Positions 25,476 to 33,299 of a stretch of 64,000 bases of DNA are shown here, piece by piece. The notes beneath the pieces were generated by a model. That model saw only the letters and a program-made list of their open reading frames with translations, had not been told where the DNA came from and did not search any database. The position numbers and the translations under genes are program-made. This stretch comes from Oscillospiraceae bacterium (GTDB taxonomy: Bacteria > Bacillota > Clostridia > Oscillospirales > Ruminococcaceae): assembly GCA_018380115.1 (NCBI GenBank), contig JAGZUF010000005.1, positions 1 to 64,000 on the forward strand, given 5' to 3'. Numbering within the stretch: the first letter of the stretch is position 1; each line of letters opens with the position of its first letter.

Positions 25476-26633
25476 TTACTGCCCGGCCAGGCCGTCCTGC
25501 ACAAGGCCGTCCTGCGCCAGCACTGTCTCAAGGGCGCTTATCTCGGCCGAGACGTTCAGCGCCGTATCCTGCAAAAGGCCGTCGTGCAGGGTGACGAAGG
25601 CACGGTCGATGGTGTCCAGAATGCCGCCTATCTCCTGCTGGATGCCGCTGGCCACGCTGCTTTCGCCCGCGTGCAGGGCCACCTCGTTGTAGGTGCGCAG
25701 CAGCTTCAGCACCGTGGGCAGGTAATAGCCCGAAAAGCGGCGCACGCCCGCCTCTTTGCCCGGATGCTGCTTCAGCCAGGCGGCTATCTGCCTTGTGTGG
25801 CGCTCCAGCTTTTCCACCCTGGCGCGCACCTCTTCGTCGCTGATGCGCGCCTTTTCGGCGCCCAGCTCCTGCAAAAAGCTTTCGTACACCTCGCTTACCG
25901 TGGGCGCCACAGGTGCCGCGGCCTCCTCGGCCTGTGCCGGCTGGGCTGCGGCCTGCTGCTGCGCCATATAGGCAAGGTACGCGGTGCGCCCCGTGAACAG
26001 GCGGGCGGCGTCCGGCGAAAGGTACATGCCCTCCAGCTCGCCCATCTGCAAAAAGCGCCGCACATCCGCCAGCACGGCCTTTTCCGTGCGGCTGGTGGCA
26101 GCCGCCAGCTCGCTGATGCGGCAGTAGGCGCGGTCCTCCAGCACCGCCATATAGCTCACCAGCAGGCGCAGGCGCCGCGCCTTGCGCACCTTGAATATGC
26201 CGCTGATAAGCCCCCACGCCGCAAACACGGCCAGCACGGGCACGCCTGCCCAGCCGTCCTCCATGGCGGTGGTGATGCACAGCGCTGTGAACAGGGCGCC
26301 CATGGCAAGGTGCCCGCCCGCGGCAATGGCCGCGCTTTCGCGGCGGCTGCGCAGCTTTTTCAGGCGCCGCTTTTTCTCTGCCGCCCTGCGGGCCGGGGCC
26401 GCCGCAGTGCGAAAGCCCTGTGCCGCCGCCCCGGCAGCGCCGCCAAGGGCCTGCCCGGCCCGGCGCGCGGCGCCGCCGAAGGCTCCGGCCGCGCCGCTTT
26501 CGCCAAAGGCGCTTTGTGCGCCGCTGGCCGCGCCGCGCAAAGCCGCGCCCACAGCCTCCACAGCCTGGCGCACGTCCTGTTCTATCTCGCGGCTCAGCCG
26601 TTCATAATCGTTTTTCGGTTTCTGCTGCGGCAT
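25476..26633 (-). CDS. XpaC-like membrane protein (second paralog)
   Basis: This 385-residue protein has a Gly/Ala-rich N-terminus (about 25-85) and two TM segments (about 105-150). The winged-helix-like segment CRISELAAATSRTEKAVLADVRRFL follows in the same order as in its neighbour. The C-terminal XpaC domain has RFSGYYLPTVLKLLRTYNEV and LLQDTALNVSAEISALETVL. Identity to the neighbour is high in these blocks and absent elsewhere. In Firmicutes XpaC genes often sit near tellurite/stress (TelA) genes; here the pair lies inside the cdaA-recJ-rel block. The function is unknown. Confidence 0.82.
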   Translation of the reverse strand: MPQQKPKNDYERLSREIEQDVRQAVEAVGAALRGAASGAQSAFGESGAAGAFGGAARRAGQALGGAAGAAAQGFRTAAAPARRAAEKKRRLKKLRSRRESAAIAAGGHLAMGALFTALCITTAMEDGWAGVPVLAVFAAWGLISGIFKVRKARRLRLLVSYMAVLEDRAYCRISELAAATSRTEKAVLADVRRFLQMGELEGMYLSPDAARLFTGRTAYLAYMAQQQAAAQPAQAEEAAAPVAPTVSEVYESFLQELGAEKARISDEEVRARVEKLERHTRQIAAWLKQHPGKEAGVRRFSGYYLPTVLKLLRTYNEVALHAGESSVASGIQQEIGGILDTIDRAFVTLHDGLLQDTALNVSAEISALETVLAQDGLVQDGLAGQ

Positions 26634-26681
26634 ACCTCTGCCTCTCTTTTCTTCCTTGTAGCCTGATATTTGCGCGCCCCG

Positions 26682-28271
26682 TCACTGCCCGGCAGGGCGG
26701 TATCTCTGCGCAATGGCAAGGGCCGCGCGCACGCCGTCCACCGCGGCGGACATGATGCCGCCCGCATAGCCCGCACCCTCGCCGCACGGGTACACGCCCG
26801 GAAGCTCTGGGCTTTCCAGCCCTTCGCCGCGCGCAAGGCGCACCGGGCTGGAGGTGCGCGTTTCAAGGCCCGTCAGCACGGCCTCCGGCGCCGTATAGCC
26901 CGGCAGCCTGCGTCCAAAGGCGCGCAGCCCTGCGCGCAGCGCGCCCGCAAGCTCTTCGCCCAGAAGGCCGCCCAGCTCCGCCGCGCGCACGCCGCGCGGG
27001 TATGTGGGCTGCACAGGGCCGCCCGGCAGCCCGGCACGGCCCGCCAGAAAGGCCCCCATGCCCTGTGCGGGCGCGGCATACCCGCCGCCGCCCGCGGCAT
27101 AGGCACGCTCTTCCAGCATGCGCTGGAAGGCAATGGCCTTTTTGGCGTCGCCGTCAAAATCCTGCGGGCCCACGCTTACCACCACGGCGGCGTTGGCGTT
27201 TTTGCCCGCGCGCGCGTGGAAGCTCATGCCGTTTGTGACGGCGCGGCCCTCCTCGCTGGCTGCGGCCACCACCTGCCCGCCCGGGCACATGCAGAACGTA
27301 TACACACAGCGCGCGCCCACATGCTGGCTCAGCTGGTATTCCGCGCGCGGCAAAGCCGGATGGCCCGCCGCCCCGTGGTACAGCCCGCGCTCGATATCCG
27401 CCTGCAGGTGCTCGGCCCGAAAGCCCACGGAAAACGGCTTTGCCTGCAGGGCAAAGCCCGCGTCCGCCAGCATGAAAAAGGTGTCGCGCGCAGAGTGGCC
27501 AGGCGCCAGCACCAGTGCGCCGCACGGGATATCGCCCGCCGCGGTGCGCACCGCCGCAAGGCGGCCATGCGCGGCGGCAAGGCCGGTGAGCTTTGTCTCA
27601 AAGCGCACCTCGCCGCCAAGGCACTCTATTTCGCGCCGGATGCTTTGAATGACGCCGCGCAGCCTGTCGGTGCCCACATGGGGCTTTTGCTGCCATGCCA
27701 CCTCGGGCGGCGCGCCGTGCGAAAGCAGCGTCTGTTTTACAAAGGCGCACAAAGGGTCGTGGATGCGCGTTGTCAGCTTGCCGTCGGAAAAAGTGCCCGC
27801 GCCGCCCTCGCCGAACTGGATGTTCGCCTCCGGCTGCAAAGCGCCCGTCTGCTCAAAGGCCTGCACCGCAGCGGCGCGCTTTTCCATGGCGGGGCCGCGC
27901 TCCAGCACAAGGGGGGCAAAGCCCGCCTGCGCCAGCACCAGCGCCGCGAACAGCCCCGCGGGCCCAAGCCCGCACACCACCGGCCTTTCGGCCAGCGGCA
28001 CGGCGCCGTGCGGAATGGCGAAGGGCATGGGCCTTGCCAACGACACCGAGGGCGCAAAGCCCTCGTAAGAGAGCTCGGCGCCCTCGTCCCGCAGCTCCAC
28101 AGCCACCGTATAGACAAGGCTGGGCCTGCCGTGCCTTGCGTCCACGCTCACCTTCGACACCTCGGCCCGGCGCACGCTGCCGCGCTTTACCCCCAGCACG
28201 CGCAGCGCCTGGGCCAGCGCCGCCTCGCGCGGGGCCGAAAGCGGAAGGCGTATCTGCTTTACAAACAGCAT
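26682..28271 (-). CDS. NAD(P)/FAD-dependent dehydrogenase (COG2509-like)
   Basis: About 529 residues. A 90-residue N-terminal domain precedes the dinucleotide-binding motif VVCGLGPAGLFAALVLAQAG. GAGTFSDGKLTTR is characteristic of this uncharacterised family. The C-terminus GVYPCGEGAGYAGGIMSAAVDG is the FAD-contacting end, consistent with TrmFO/GidA-like flavoproteins. The substrate is unknown. The start at 28271 is chosen from AGAAGGGGCGG and the 1-bp spacing to the cdaR stop; a longer frame to 28394 overlaps cdaR. Confidence 0.88.
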   Translation of the reverse strand: MLFVKQIRLPLSAPREAALAQALRVLGVKRGSVRRAEVSKVSVDARHGRPSLVYTVAVELRDEGAELSYEGFAPSVSLARPMPFAIPHGAVPLAERPVVCGLGPAGLFAALVLAQAGFAPLVLERGPAMEKRAAAVQAFEQTGALQPEANIQFGEGGAGTFSDGKLTTRIHDPLCAFVKQTLLSHGAPPEVAWQQKPHVGTDRLRGVIQSIRREIECLGGEVRFETKLTGLAAAHGRLAAVRTAAGDIPCGALVLAPGHSARDTFFMLADAGFALQAKPFSVGFRAEHLQADIERGLYHGAAGHPALPRAEYQLSQHVGARCVYTFCMCPGGQVVAAASEEGRAVTNGMSFHARAGKNANAAVVVSVGPQDFDGDAKKAIAFQRMLEERAYAAGGGGYAAPAQGMGAFLAGRAGLPGGPVQPTYPRGVRAAELGGLLGEELAGALRAGLRAFGRRLPGYTAPEAVLTGLETRTSSPVRLARGEGLESPELPGVYPCGEGAGYAGGIMSAAVDGVRAALAIAQRYRPAGQ

Positions 28272-28272
28272 C

Positions 28273-29649
28273 TCAGCCCGCCCCTTCTGCGGCGTCGATG
28301 TCGCACAGCACCTCGTAGCTGCCCGTGGCAAACACCGTGTCCGAGCCCGGCACCACAATGGTGGCCGGCATGCTCTGCTGGCCCTTCGAGACATTGATGT
28401 TGCCGGCCGACGCGTCCACCTGCGCCACCACGTTCGCCTCGCTCAGGGCGTTCAGCTCTTCCTCAGGGCCCACCAGCGTCACGTCGTTCAGGCGCCGGGT
28501 GGTCACCGTCACCGCGGTGTCGCCGGGCGCGTTCACCACGCTGATTTGCGACACCGTCACCGTGCGCGTGGCAAAGCCGTAAGTATCAAACGTCACGTCT
28601 ACGCTTTGCAGCGCATCCAAATTGCGTATGCCGTCGGGCAGGCTGATGGCAAGCGTCACCGTCTCGCCCAGCTTGAATTTCGTCAGGTCTACAAAGCCTG
28701 CGCTCACGCTTTCCAGCGCGTCCACACGCTCGGCCGGGCCGGCAATGAGAATGCTCTCCTGCGAGAGCTGTGCGCCCAGCACGCTTGTATCGTAGCCCTG
28801 CGGCACGCCGGTGTATTCAAAGGTGATGGGCACCTCTTTCATTTTCAGCACCGGGATGGTCACCTCCACCTGCTCGGCATCCGCCGTGATATGGGTGTCG
28901 GTAAGCACCTTGCCGTCCTTATCCCAGAATTCAAGCTGCGCGGTGGCCAGGGCGCTTTCGGTGCGCTGGCCGCTTATGGCCACGTTGGCCACCACCTTAT
29001 CCACCTGGTTCATCTGGCTCTCCGGCCCGCGCAGCGTCACCTCGGCAGGCGCGGCCACGGGCGTATCCACAAAGTAGCCCTCGGCGGGCTCTACGCCAAT
29101 GGCATTCACCGTCACCGGGAAGGTTTTGGTAGAAACCTTGTCGAATGTCAGGGTAATATAGGAATTGGGGGTGATGTCCTCTATCTGGTACTGCTGCTGC
29201 ACGCTCAGAGACGTATCGGCGCGGCGCACAATCAGCTTCAGCGTATATGTGCCTGCACCCGTGACGCTGGAATAATCCGGATACACCAGCAAATCGCCCG
29301 CCTCAAGGCCGCCTACTACGCTGCCGTCACCTGTAACGCGCACGTTCACCGTCATGTTCGGCTTTTCCACAATGTCCAGCCCATAGCTCTGGTAAGCGGC
29401 GGAGTTATAATCCAGATTCACCGGTACATAGCGCACTGTGGCCGTCTGGTTCGGGTCCACCACAGAGATTACCACGAACCACATGAAAAACGCCACCAGC
29501 AGTGAAAACACAGCCAGAACACGCTTGTCACCCGCAAGCCGGGCAAGCGTCTGGCGCAAAGCCGCCCTGCCCTCTTTTCCGCCGCGCGGGGGCTTTTCCG
29601 GCCCCTGCGCCGGGCCGCCGGGGGCGTTGTTGCGTTCCTGTTCACTCAT
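28273..29649 (-). CDS. cdaR: CdaA regulatory protein CdaR (YbbR domains)
   Basis: This 458-residue protein has a charged N-terminus, one TM helix (VLAVFSLLVAFFMWFVVIS, about 45-65) and repeated YbbR domains outside the membrane. The repeats show FPVTVNAIGVEPAEGYFVD, VTLRGPESQMNQVDKV and IAGPAERVDALESV. CdaR binds and modulates the diadenylate cyclase CdaA. The start at 29649 lies 8 bp inside cdaA, with GGAGG upstream. The usual downstream partner glmM is absent and a flavoprotein gene follows instead. Confidence 0.94.
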   Translation of the reverse strand: MSEQERNNAPGGPAQGPEKPPRGGKEGRAALRQTLARLAGDKRVLAVFSLLVAFFMWFVVISVVDPNQTATVRYVPVNLDYNSAAYQSYGLDIVEKPNMTVNVRVTGDGSVVGGLEAGDLLVYPDYSSVTGAGTYTLKLIVRRADTSLSVQQQYQIEDITPNSYITLTFDKVSTKTFPVTVNAIGVEPAEGYFVDTPVAAPAEVTLRGPESQMNQVDKVVANVAISGQRTESALATAQLEFWDKDGKVLTDTHITADAEQVEVTIPVLKMKEVPITFEYTGVPQGYDTSVLGAQLSQESILIAGPAERVDALESVSAGFVDLTKFKLGETVTLAISLPDGIRNLDALQSVDVTFDTYGFATRTVTVSQISVVNAPGDTAVTVTTRRLNDVTLVGPEEELNALSEANVVAQVDASAGNINVSKGQQSMPATIVVPGSDTVFATGSYEVLCDIDAAEGAG

Positions 29650-30496
29650 GTTTCTTCCTCCAGAAGCTCCAGAAGGGCTGCTTTTTCTCCTCCTCGGCGG
29701 GGGGCACCACATCTCCCTCCAGCAGGCTGAACAGCGTCTGCCTGTCCAGCCTGCGGATGAGCACGCCGTTCTTTGCCAGCGAGATAATGCCCGTCTCCTC
29801 GCTCACCACCACCACCACAGCGTCGGAATTCTCGCTCATGCCAAGGGCGGCGCGGTGGCGCGTGCCCATGTCCTTGCCCATTTCAAGGTTGTCGGAAAGC
29901 GGCAGCACACACCCTGCGGCGGCAATGCGCCCGTCGCGCAGGATGGCCGCGCCGTCGTGCAGGGGCGTGCCCACATAAAAAATGGTGCCCAGCATCTCCT
30001 GCGTCACCTCTGAATCCAGCACGGTGCCCGTCTTGATGATTTCGGAAAGATTCGAGCGCTTTTCAAACACCATCAGCGCGCCTGTGCGCGTGTCGGAAAA
30101 CCGCTCTGCCGCGTCGCACACAGCCAGCGCCGCCTTGCGCCATTCCTCGCGCAGGCTTGCGCCCCGCGCCCTGGGCCGCAGAAAACCCGCCGAAAGAATA
30201 TTGGTGTTGCCCACCTGCTCCAGCGCACGGCGCAGCTCCGGCTGGAACACGATAACCAGCGCAATAAGCCCCCAGCTCATCAGGTTATCCAGAATGAACT
30301 GCAGCGTGCGCAGATGCGCAAAGCTGGCCACAGCCCACACCAGAAGCAGGGCAATAATGCCCTTTGCAAGCTGTGCGGTGCGCGTTTTGCGCACAAGGAT
30401 AATGGCCTCGTACACAAGGAACGCCACCACCAGGATATCCACCACGTCTGCCAGGCCGAAGCTCGCCTTCAGCCTGTTGATGAACGAATACCACAT
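29642..30496 (-). CDS. cdaA: diadenylate cyclase CdaA
   Basis: This 284-residue protein has three N-terminal TM segments (about 15-85), a coiled linker and the DAC domain. Catalytic motifs are LHDGAAIL (DGA, near 180) and GTRHRAALGMSE (RHR, near 215). It makes c-di-AMP, an essential second messenger for potassium/osmotic balance and cell wall, from two ATP. The start at 30496 (MWYSF) has AGGAGAGG. A TATACT -10 with an extended TG lies at 30552-30557 on the minus strand. Confidence 0.96.
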   Translation of the reverse strand: MWYSFINRLKASFGLADVVDILVVAFLVYEAIILVRKTRTAQLAKGIIALLLVWAVASFAHLRTLQFILDNLMSWGLIALVIVFQPELRRALEQVGNTNILSAGFLRPRARGASLREEWRKAALAVCDAAERFSDTRTGALMVFEKRSNLSEIIKTGTVLDSEVTQEMLGTIFYVGTPLHDGAAILRDGRIAAAGCVLPLSDNLEMGKDMGTRHRAALGMSENSDAVVVVVSEETGIISLAKNGVLIRRLDRQTLFSLLEGDVVPPAEEEKKQPFWSFWRKKHE

Positions 30497-30551
30497 GGTG
30501 CCTCTCCTGCCTTCCTGCAAATGCGTGCGGGCCCTGCGGCCCTAATAATTC

Positions 30552-30557
30552 AGTATA
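30552..30557 (-). promoter_or_regulatory. -10 element, probable promoter of the cdaA block
   Basis: TGATATACT on the minus strand is an extended -10. The position 17 bp upstream has only a T-rich -35. It lies between ispDF and cdaA. Confidence 0.4.
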
Positions 30558-30607
30558 TCACGTTTTTCTTTCGGAAAAAAGGGAAAAAAGCCCCGGCGGG
30601 CATATTT

Positions 30608-31768
30608 TCACCCTTCGCCGCCCGTGCGCCGCAAAAGGCACACGCAGTGCGCGGCAATGCCCTGCCCCGCGCCTGTGAAGCCAAGGCCCTCTTCGGTGGT
30701 GGCCTTTACCGAAACCTCCCCTGCGGCCACGCCGCAGGCCGCGGCCAGCTTTTCGCGCATGGCCGGGATGTGCGCGGCCAGCTTCGGGCGCTGGCACAGC
30801 ACGGTGGCGTCGATGTTTTCCACCTCGTAGCCCGCCTGCCGCACGCGCGCGGCCACATGGCCCAGCAGCACAAGGCTGTCGGCGCCCTTGTACCGCTCGT
30901 CCGTATCCGGGAACAGCTTGCCAATGTCGCCCAGCGCCGCCGCGCCCAGCAGGGCGTCCGCCACGGCGTGCGCCAGCACGTCTGCATCCGAGTGGCCCAA
31001 AAGGCCCTTTTCGTACGGGATATCCACCCCGCCCAAAATCAGCTTTCGCCCTTCCACAAGGCGGTGTACGTCGTAACCATGGCCGATGCGCACGGCAGCC
31101 TCCTCCTTTACAGGCGCGGGCAGGTCTTCCCGCGTGGTAATTTTCAAATTGGCATAATCGCCCTCTACAAGCCGCACGGGCAGGCCCGCCAGCTCGAAAA
31201 TGCTGCAGTCGTCCGTCACCTCGCGCATGCGCTGCCGGCCCACGGCGGCCAGTGCCCGGCGGTACAGCGCCGTCTGGAAGCACTGGGGCGTCTGCACGGC
31301 AAACAGCGTTTCGCGCGCGGGCGTCTCCAGCACAAGGCCGTCCTGCGCGGCGCGCTTCACCGTGTCCTTTACGGGCACGGCGGGCGCCGCCGCGCCCATC
31401 TGCCCGGCCGCCTCCAGCGCGCGGCTTATCACCTGCGGCGTCACAAAGGGGCGCGCCGCATCGTGGATGGCTGCCAGCGCCGCATCGGTGGCGGCAAGGC
31501 AGTTCGCCACGCTTTGCGCGCGCGTTTCTCCGCCGCGCACCACGCGCCAGGGCTTTTCCTGCGCGGCCAGCGCCTGCCTCACGGCCTGCTCGTTCGCCGC
31601 GCCCGCGGCCGCCACCACCTCGTCCACATACGGGTGCCCGGCCAGCGCCTGCACGCTGCGCTGCAAGACGGTTTTCCCGCCAAAGGAATAGCTCAGCTTA
31701 TCGAATCCCATGCGGCGCGAAGCGCCCGCCGCCACGATAATGGCCGCCACCCGCTGCCCGTTCAGCAT
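30608..31768 (-). CDS. ispDF: bifunctional IspD/IspF (MEP pathway)
   Basis: This 386-residue fusion has two enzymes. Residues 1-228 are IspD (2-C-methyl-D-erythritol 4-phosphate cytidylyltransferase), with VAAIIVAAGASRRMG, HDAARPFVT and VTDDCSIFE. Residues about 230-386 are IspF (2,4-cyclodiphosphate synthase), with IGHGYDVHRL, LGHSDADVLAHA, GKLFPDTDE and KATTEEGLGFTGAGQGIAAH. The fusion covers steps 3 and 5 of isoprenoid precursor synthesis. The start at 31768 has AGGAAAGGGGG. It follows the AtpI-like gene with 19 bp between. Confidence 0.95.
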   Translation of the reverse strand: MLNGQRVAAIIVAAGASRRMGFDKLSYSFGGKTVLQRSVQALAGHPYVDEVVAAAGAANEQAVRQALAAQEKPWRVVRGGETRAQSVANCLAATDAALAAIHDAARPFVTPQVISRALEAAGQMGAAAPAVPVKDTVKRAAQDGLVLETPARETLFAVQTPQCFQTALYRRALAAVGRQRMREVTDDCSIFELAGLPVRLVEGDYANLKITTREDLPAPVKEEAAVRIGHGYDVHRLVEGRKLILGGVDIPYEKGLLGHSDADVLAHAVADALLGAAALGDIGKLFPDTDERYKGADSLVLLGHVAARVRQAGYEVENIDATVLCQRPKLAAHIPAMREKLAAACGVAAGEVSVKATTEEGLGFTGAGQGIAAHCVCLLRRTGGEG

Positions 31769-31787
31769 GCGGTACGCCCCCTTTCCT

Positions 31788-32153
31788 TCACGGCTTTTTC
31801 TTTTCCAGCGCAAGGCGCACGGCCAGCACCGGCAGGCAGAACAGCTGCGGCACAAGCACGCCCAGCGCGTCTATAAACGGCACGAACAGCGCCAGCACCA
31901 CCGTGCCGAACACAATGCCCAGCCGCAGAAGATACCAGCACACCACGCCCTGCACATCCGGCGCCGCGCCCCATGCGCGGAACAGGCAGGCGTGCGCCGC
32001 CAGCGCCGCCGCAAGGCCCGCGCCGCCCCCAAGGGCGAAGGCGGCCGTGCCGCGCCCGCCGAAGGCCGCCACAGCGCCCAGCACTGCCGCGGCCAGCACC
32101 GCGCCTATCAGATATGTCTGCCAGAACAGCTTTTTTCGTTCCCTTTTTTCCAT
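31788..32153 (-). CDS. small four-TM protein, ATP synthase subunit I (AtpI)-like
   Basis: This 121-residue protein starts MEKRERKKLFWQTYLIGAV. It has four hydrophobic segments in two hairpins, VCWYLLRLGIVFGTVVLALF in the third helix, and a charged end LALEKKKP. Size and pattern fit the ATP-synthase-I/AtpI superfamily. No atp genes are in the window, so it is an orphan or a distant relative. It is probably transcribed with ispDF from the repeat-borne promoter region at 32221-32458. Confidence 0.6.
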   Translation of the reverse strand: MEKRERKKLFWQTYLIGAVLAAAVLGAVAAFGGRGTAAFALGGGAGLAAALAAHACLFRAWGAAPDVQGVVCWYLLRLGIVFGTVVLALFVPFIDALGVLVPQLFCLPVLAVRLALEKKKP

Positions 32154-32220
32154 GCTGCGCCCTCTTTTTTGCAGGCGCCCCTGTGCACACCGCGCAGGGT
32201 GCCCGCCAAAATTCTGCCGA

Positions 32221-32460
32221 ACCATGCCGCACCGGATAAACCCGCGCCTTCCATTGCCGTTCGCGTTCAGAAAGCGCGCGGTATCTGTTCCGCCAGGCTT
32301 ATCCTTCGCCTGCGCCTGGGTTCGCCAAGCGGACACATCATGCCACATTCACGAAACCCGCCCTTCCCCTTTTGGCCCGGCCCCGTTAAGTGTGTGGCAT
32401 CTGTTCCACCCGCCTTATCCTTCGCTTGCGTTTGGCTTCGTTAAGTGGACATATTATACC
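32221..32460 (-). repeat. 116-bp tandem repeat R2, three units, each with a -10-like box
   Basis: On the minus strand the boxes TATAAT (32453-32458), CATGAT (32337-32342) and CATGGT (32221-32226) are exactly 116 bp apart. Units share GGTATAATATGTCCACTT-like starts, CGCAAGCGAAGGA, GGAACAGAT(G/A)CC, CTTAACGGGGCCGGGCCAAA and GGGTTTCGTGAATG. The same unit occurs at 59105-59308 on the plus strand. The last box lies 68 bp upstream of the AtpI-like start. In 32461-32874 I see no gene. Confidence 0.75.
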
Positions 32461-32874
32461 ATAGAACGGCACGGCGCGGCAACCGATACCCCCGTCGCAA
32501 AAAACGGGCGAAGGACAAAGCCGCGCGTAAAGCGCGCAGCCTTACGGGCCCCGCAAAGTACGTGCCCCTGCGGGCGTCGTTCTCTGAACGGCGGCCCGCC
32601 CCGCGCCTTTCTGATACGGACGCAGGGCTTCCCGGCGAAGACAGCCCCCCTGGGGCCGCGGCGGCTTGCACGCCCCGTTTGGGACATGTCTTGTGTAAAG
32701 CGGCAAGCCCGTTGAAGACAGTGCTGCCCGCGCGGCTCTCTCCCGAAAGGGGGCGTTTTGCCTTTGCTGTCAGAAATGTCTGACGGGCGGCGCACCTCTC
32801 TGAATGGATGGCGAGCGTCTCGGCGACGTTAGGCCCCGCGGCAGAGTATGGGCGGCCCCGCAGGGCAGGATGCT

Positions 32875-33185
32875 ATGAACGGCAGCCCGCACAGCCCCGC
32901 GCTGAAAGGTGCGTTGACGTAAGAAAACACTGGTTTTGGGCTGACAATTTTGGCGTTTAGCACATTCAAAAAAGCGCGGCAATCCGTCAGGATTGCCGCG
33001 CTTTTCACGCTGCTGTTCGCGCAAAATTGCCGGGCCAAAACTGCTTTACGCCTCTGAAGCTGAAATTGGGGCTGCAGAGCAGGGAAAATTGCCGCAGGCA
33101 CCCTTTGTGGCTGCCAAGGCTCTTTGACGGTGCTATGCGCTCCAATTCCTGTTTCAGAGGCAGTGCATTTTACATCAACACGCCT
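32875..33185. repeat. dispersed intergenic repeat R1, copy 2
   Basis: Diverged homolog of 14355-14640. Relative to copy 1 it carries an extra piece of about 50 bp containing a perfect hairpin (AAAGCGCGGCAATC/GATTGCCGCGCTTT, about 32970-33005). Confidence 0.55.
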
Positions 33186-33203
33186 AGAGCAGATGTCTTT
33201 TAC

Positions 33204-33236
33204 ACGGCCCGTTCTCCTGCAAAGCGGGCCGTTTTT
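33204..33236 (+). terminator. plus-strand terminator downstream of repeat R1
   Basis: The stem ACGGCCCG/CGGGCCGT is followed by TTTTT. No plus-strand gene precedes it, so it would end an unannotated transcript across repeat R1. Confidence 0.6.
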
Positions 33237-33243
33237 CACAGTG

Positions 33244-33276
33244 AAAAGCCACAGCCCCGGTTTTCAAAACCGGGGC
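33244..33276 (-). terminator. terminator of the 33-kb surface-protein gene
   Basis: The stem GCCCCGGTTTT/AAAACCGGGGC has a one-base loop. TTTT lies a few bases downstream on the minus strand. Confidence 0.6.
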
Positions 33277-33299
33277 CGCGTTTCTGGCCGTCTTTTGTT

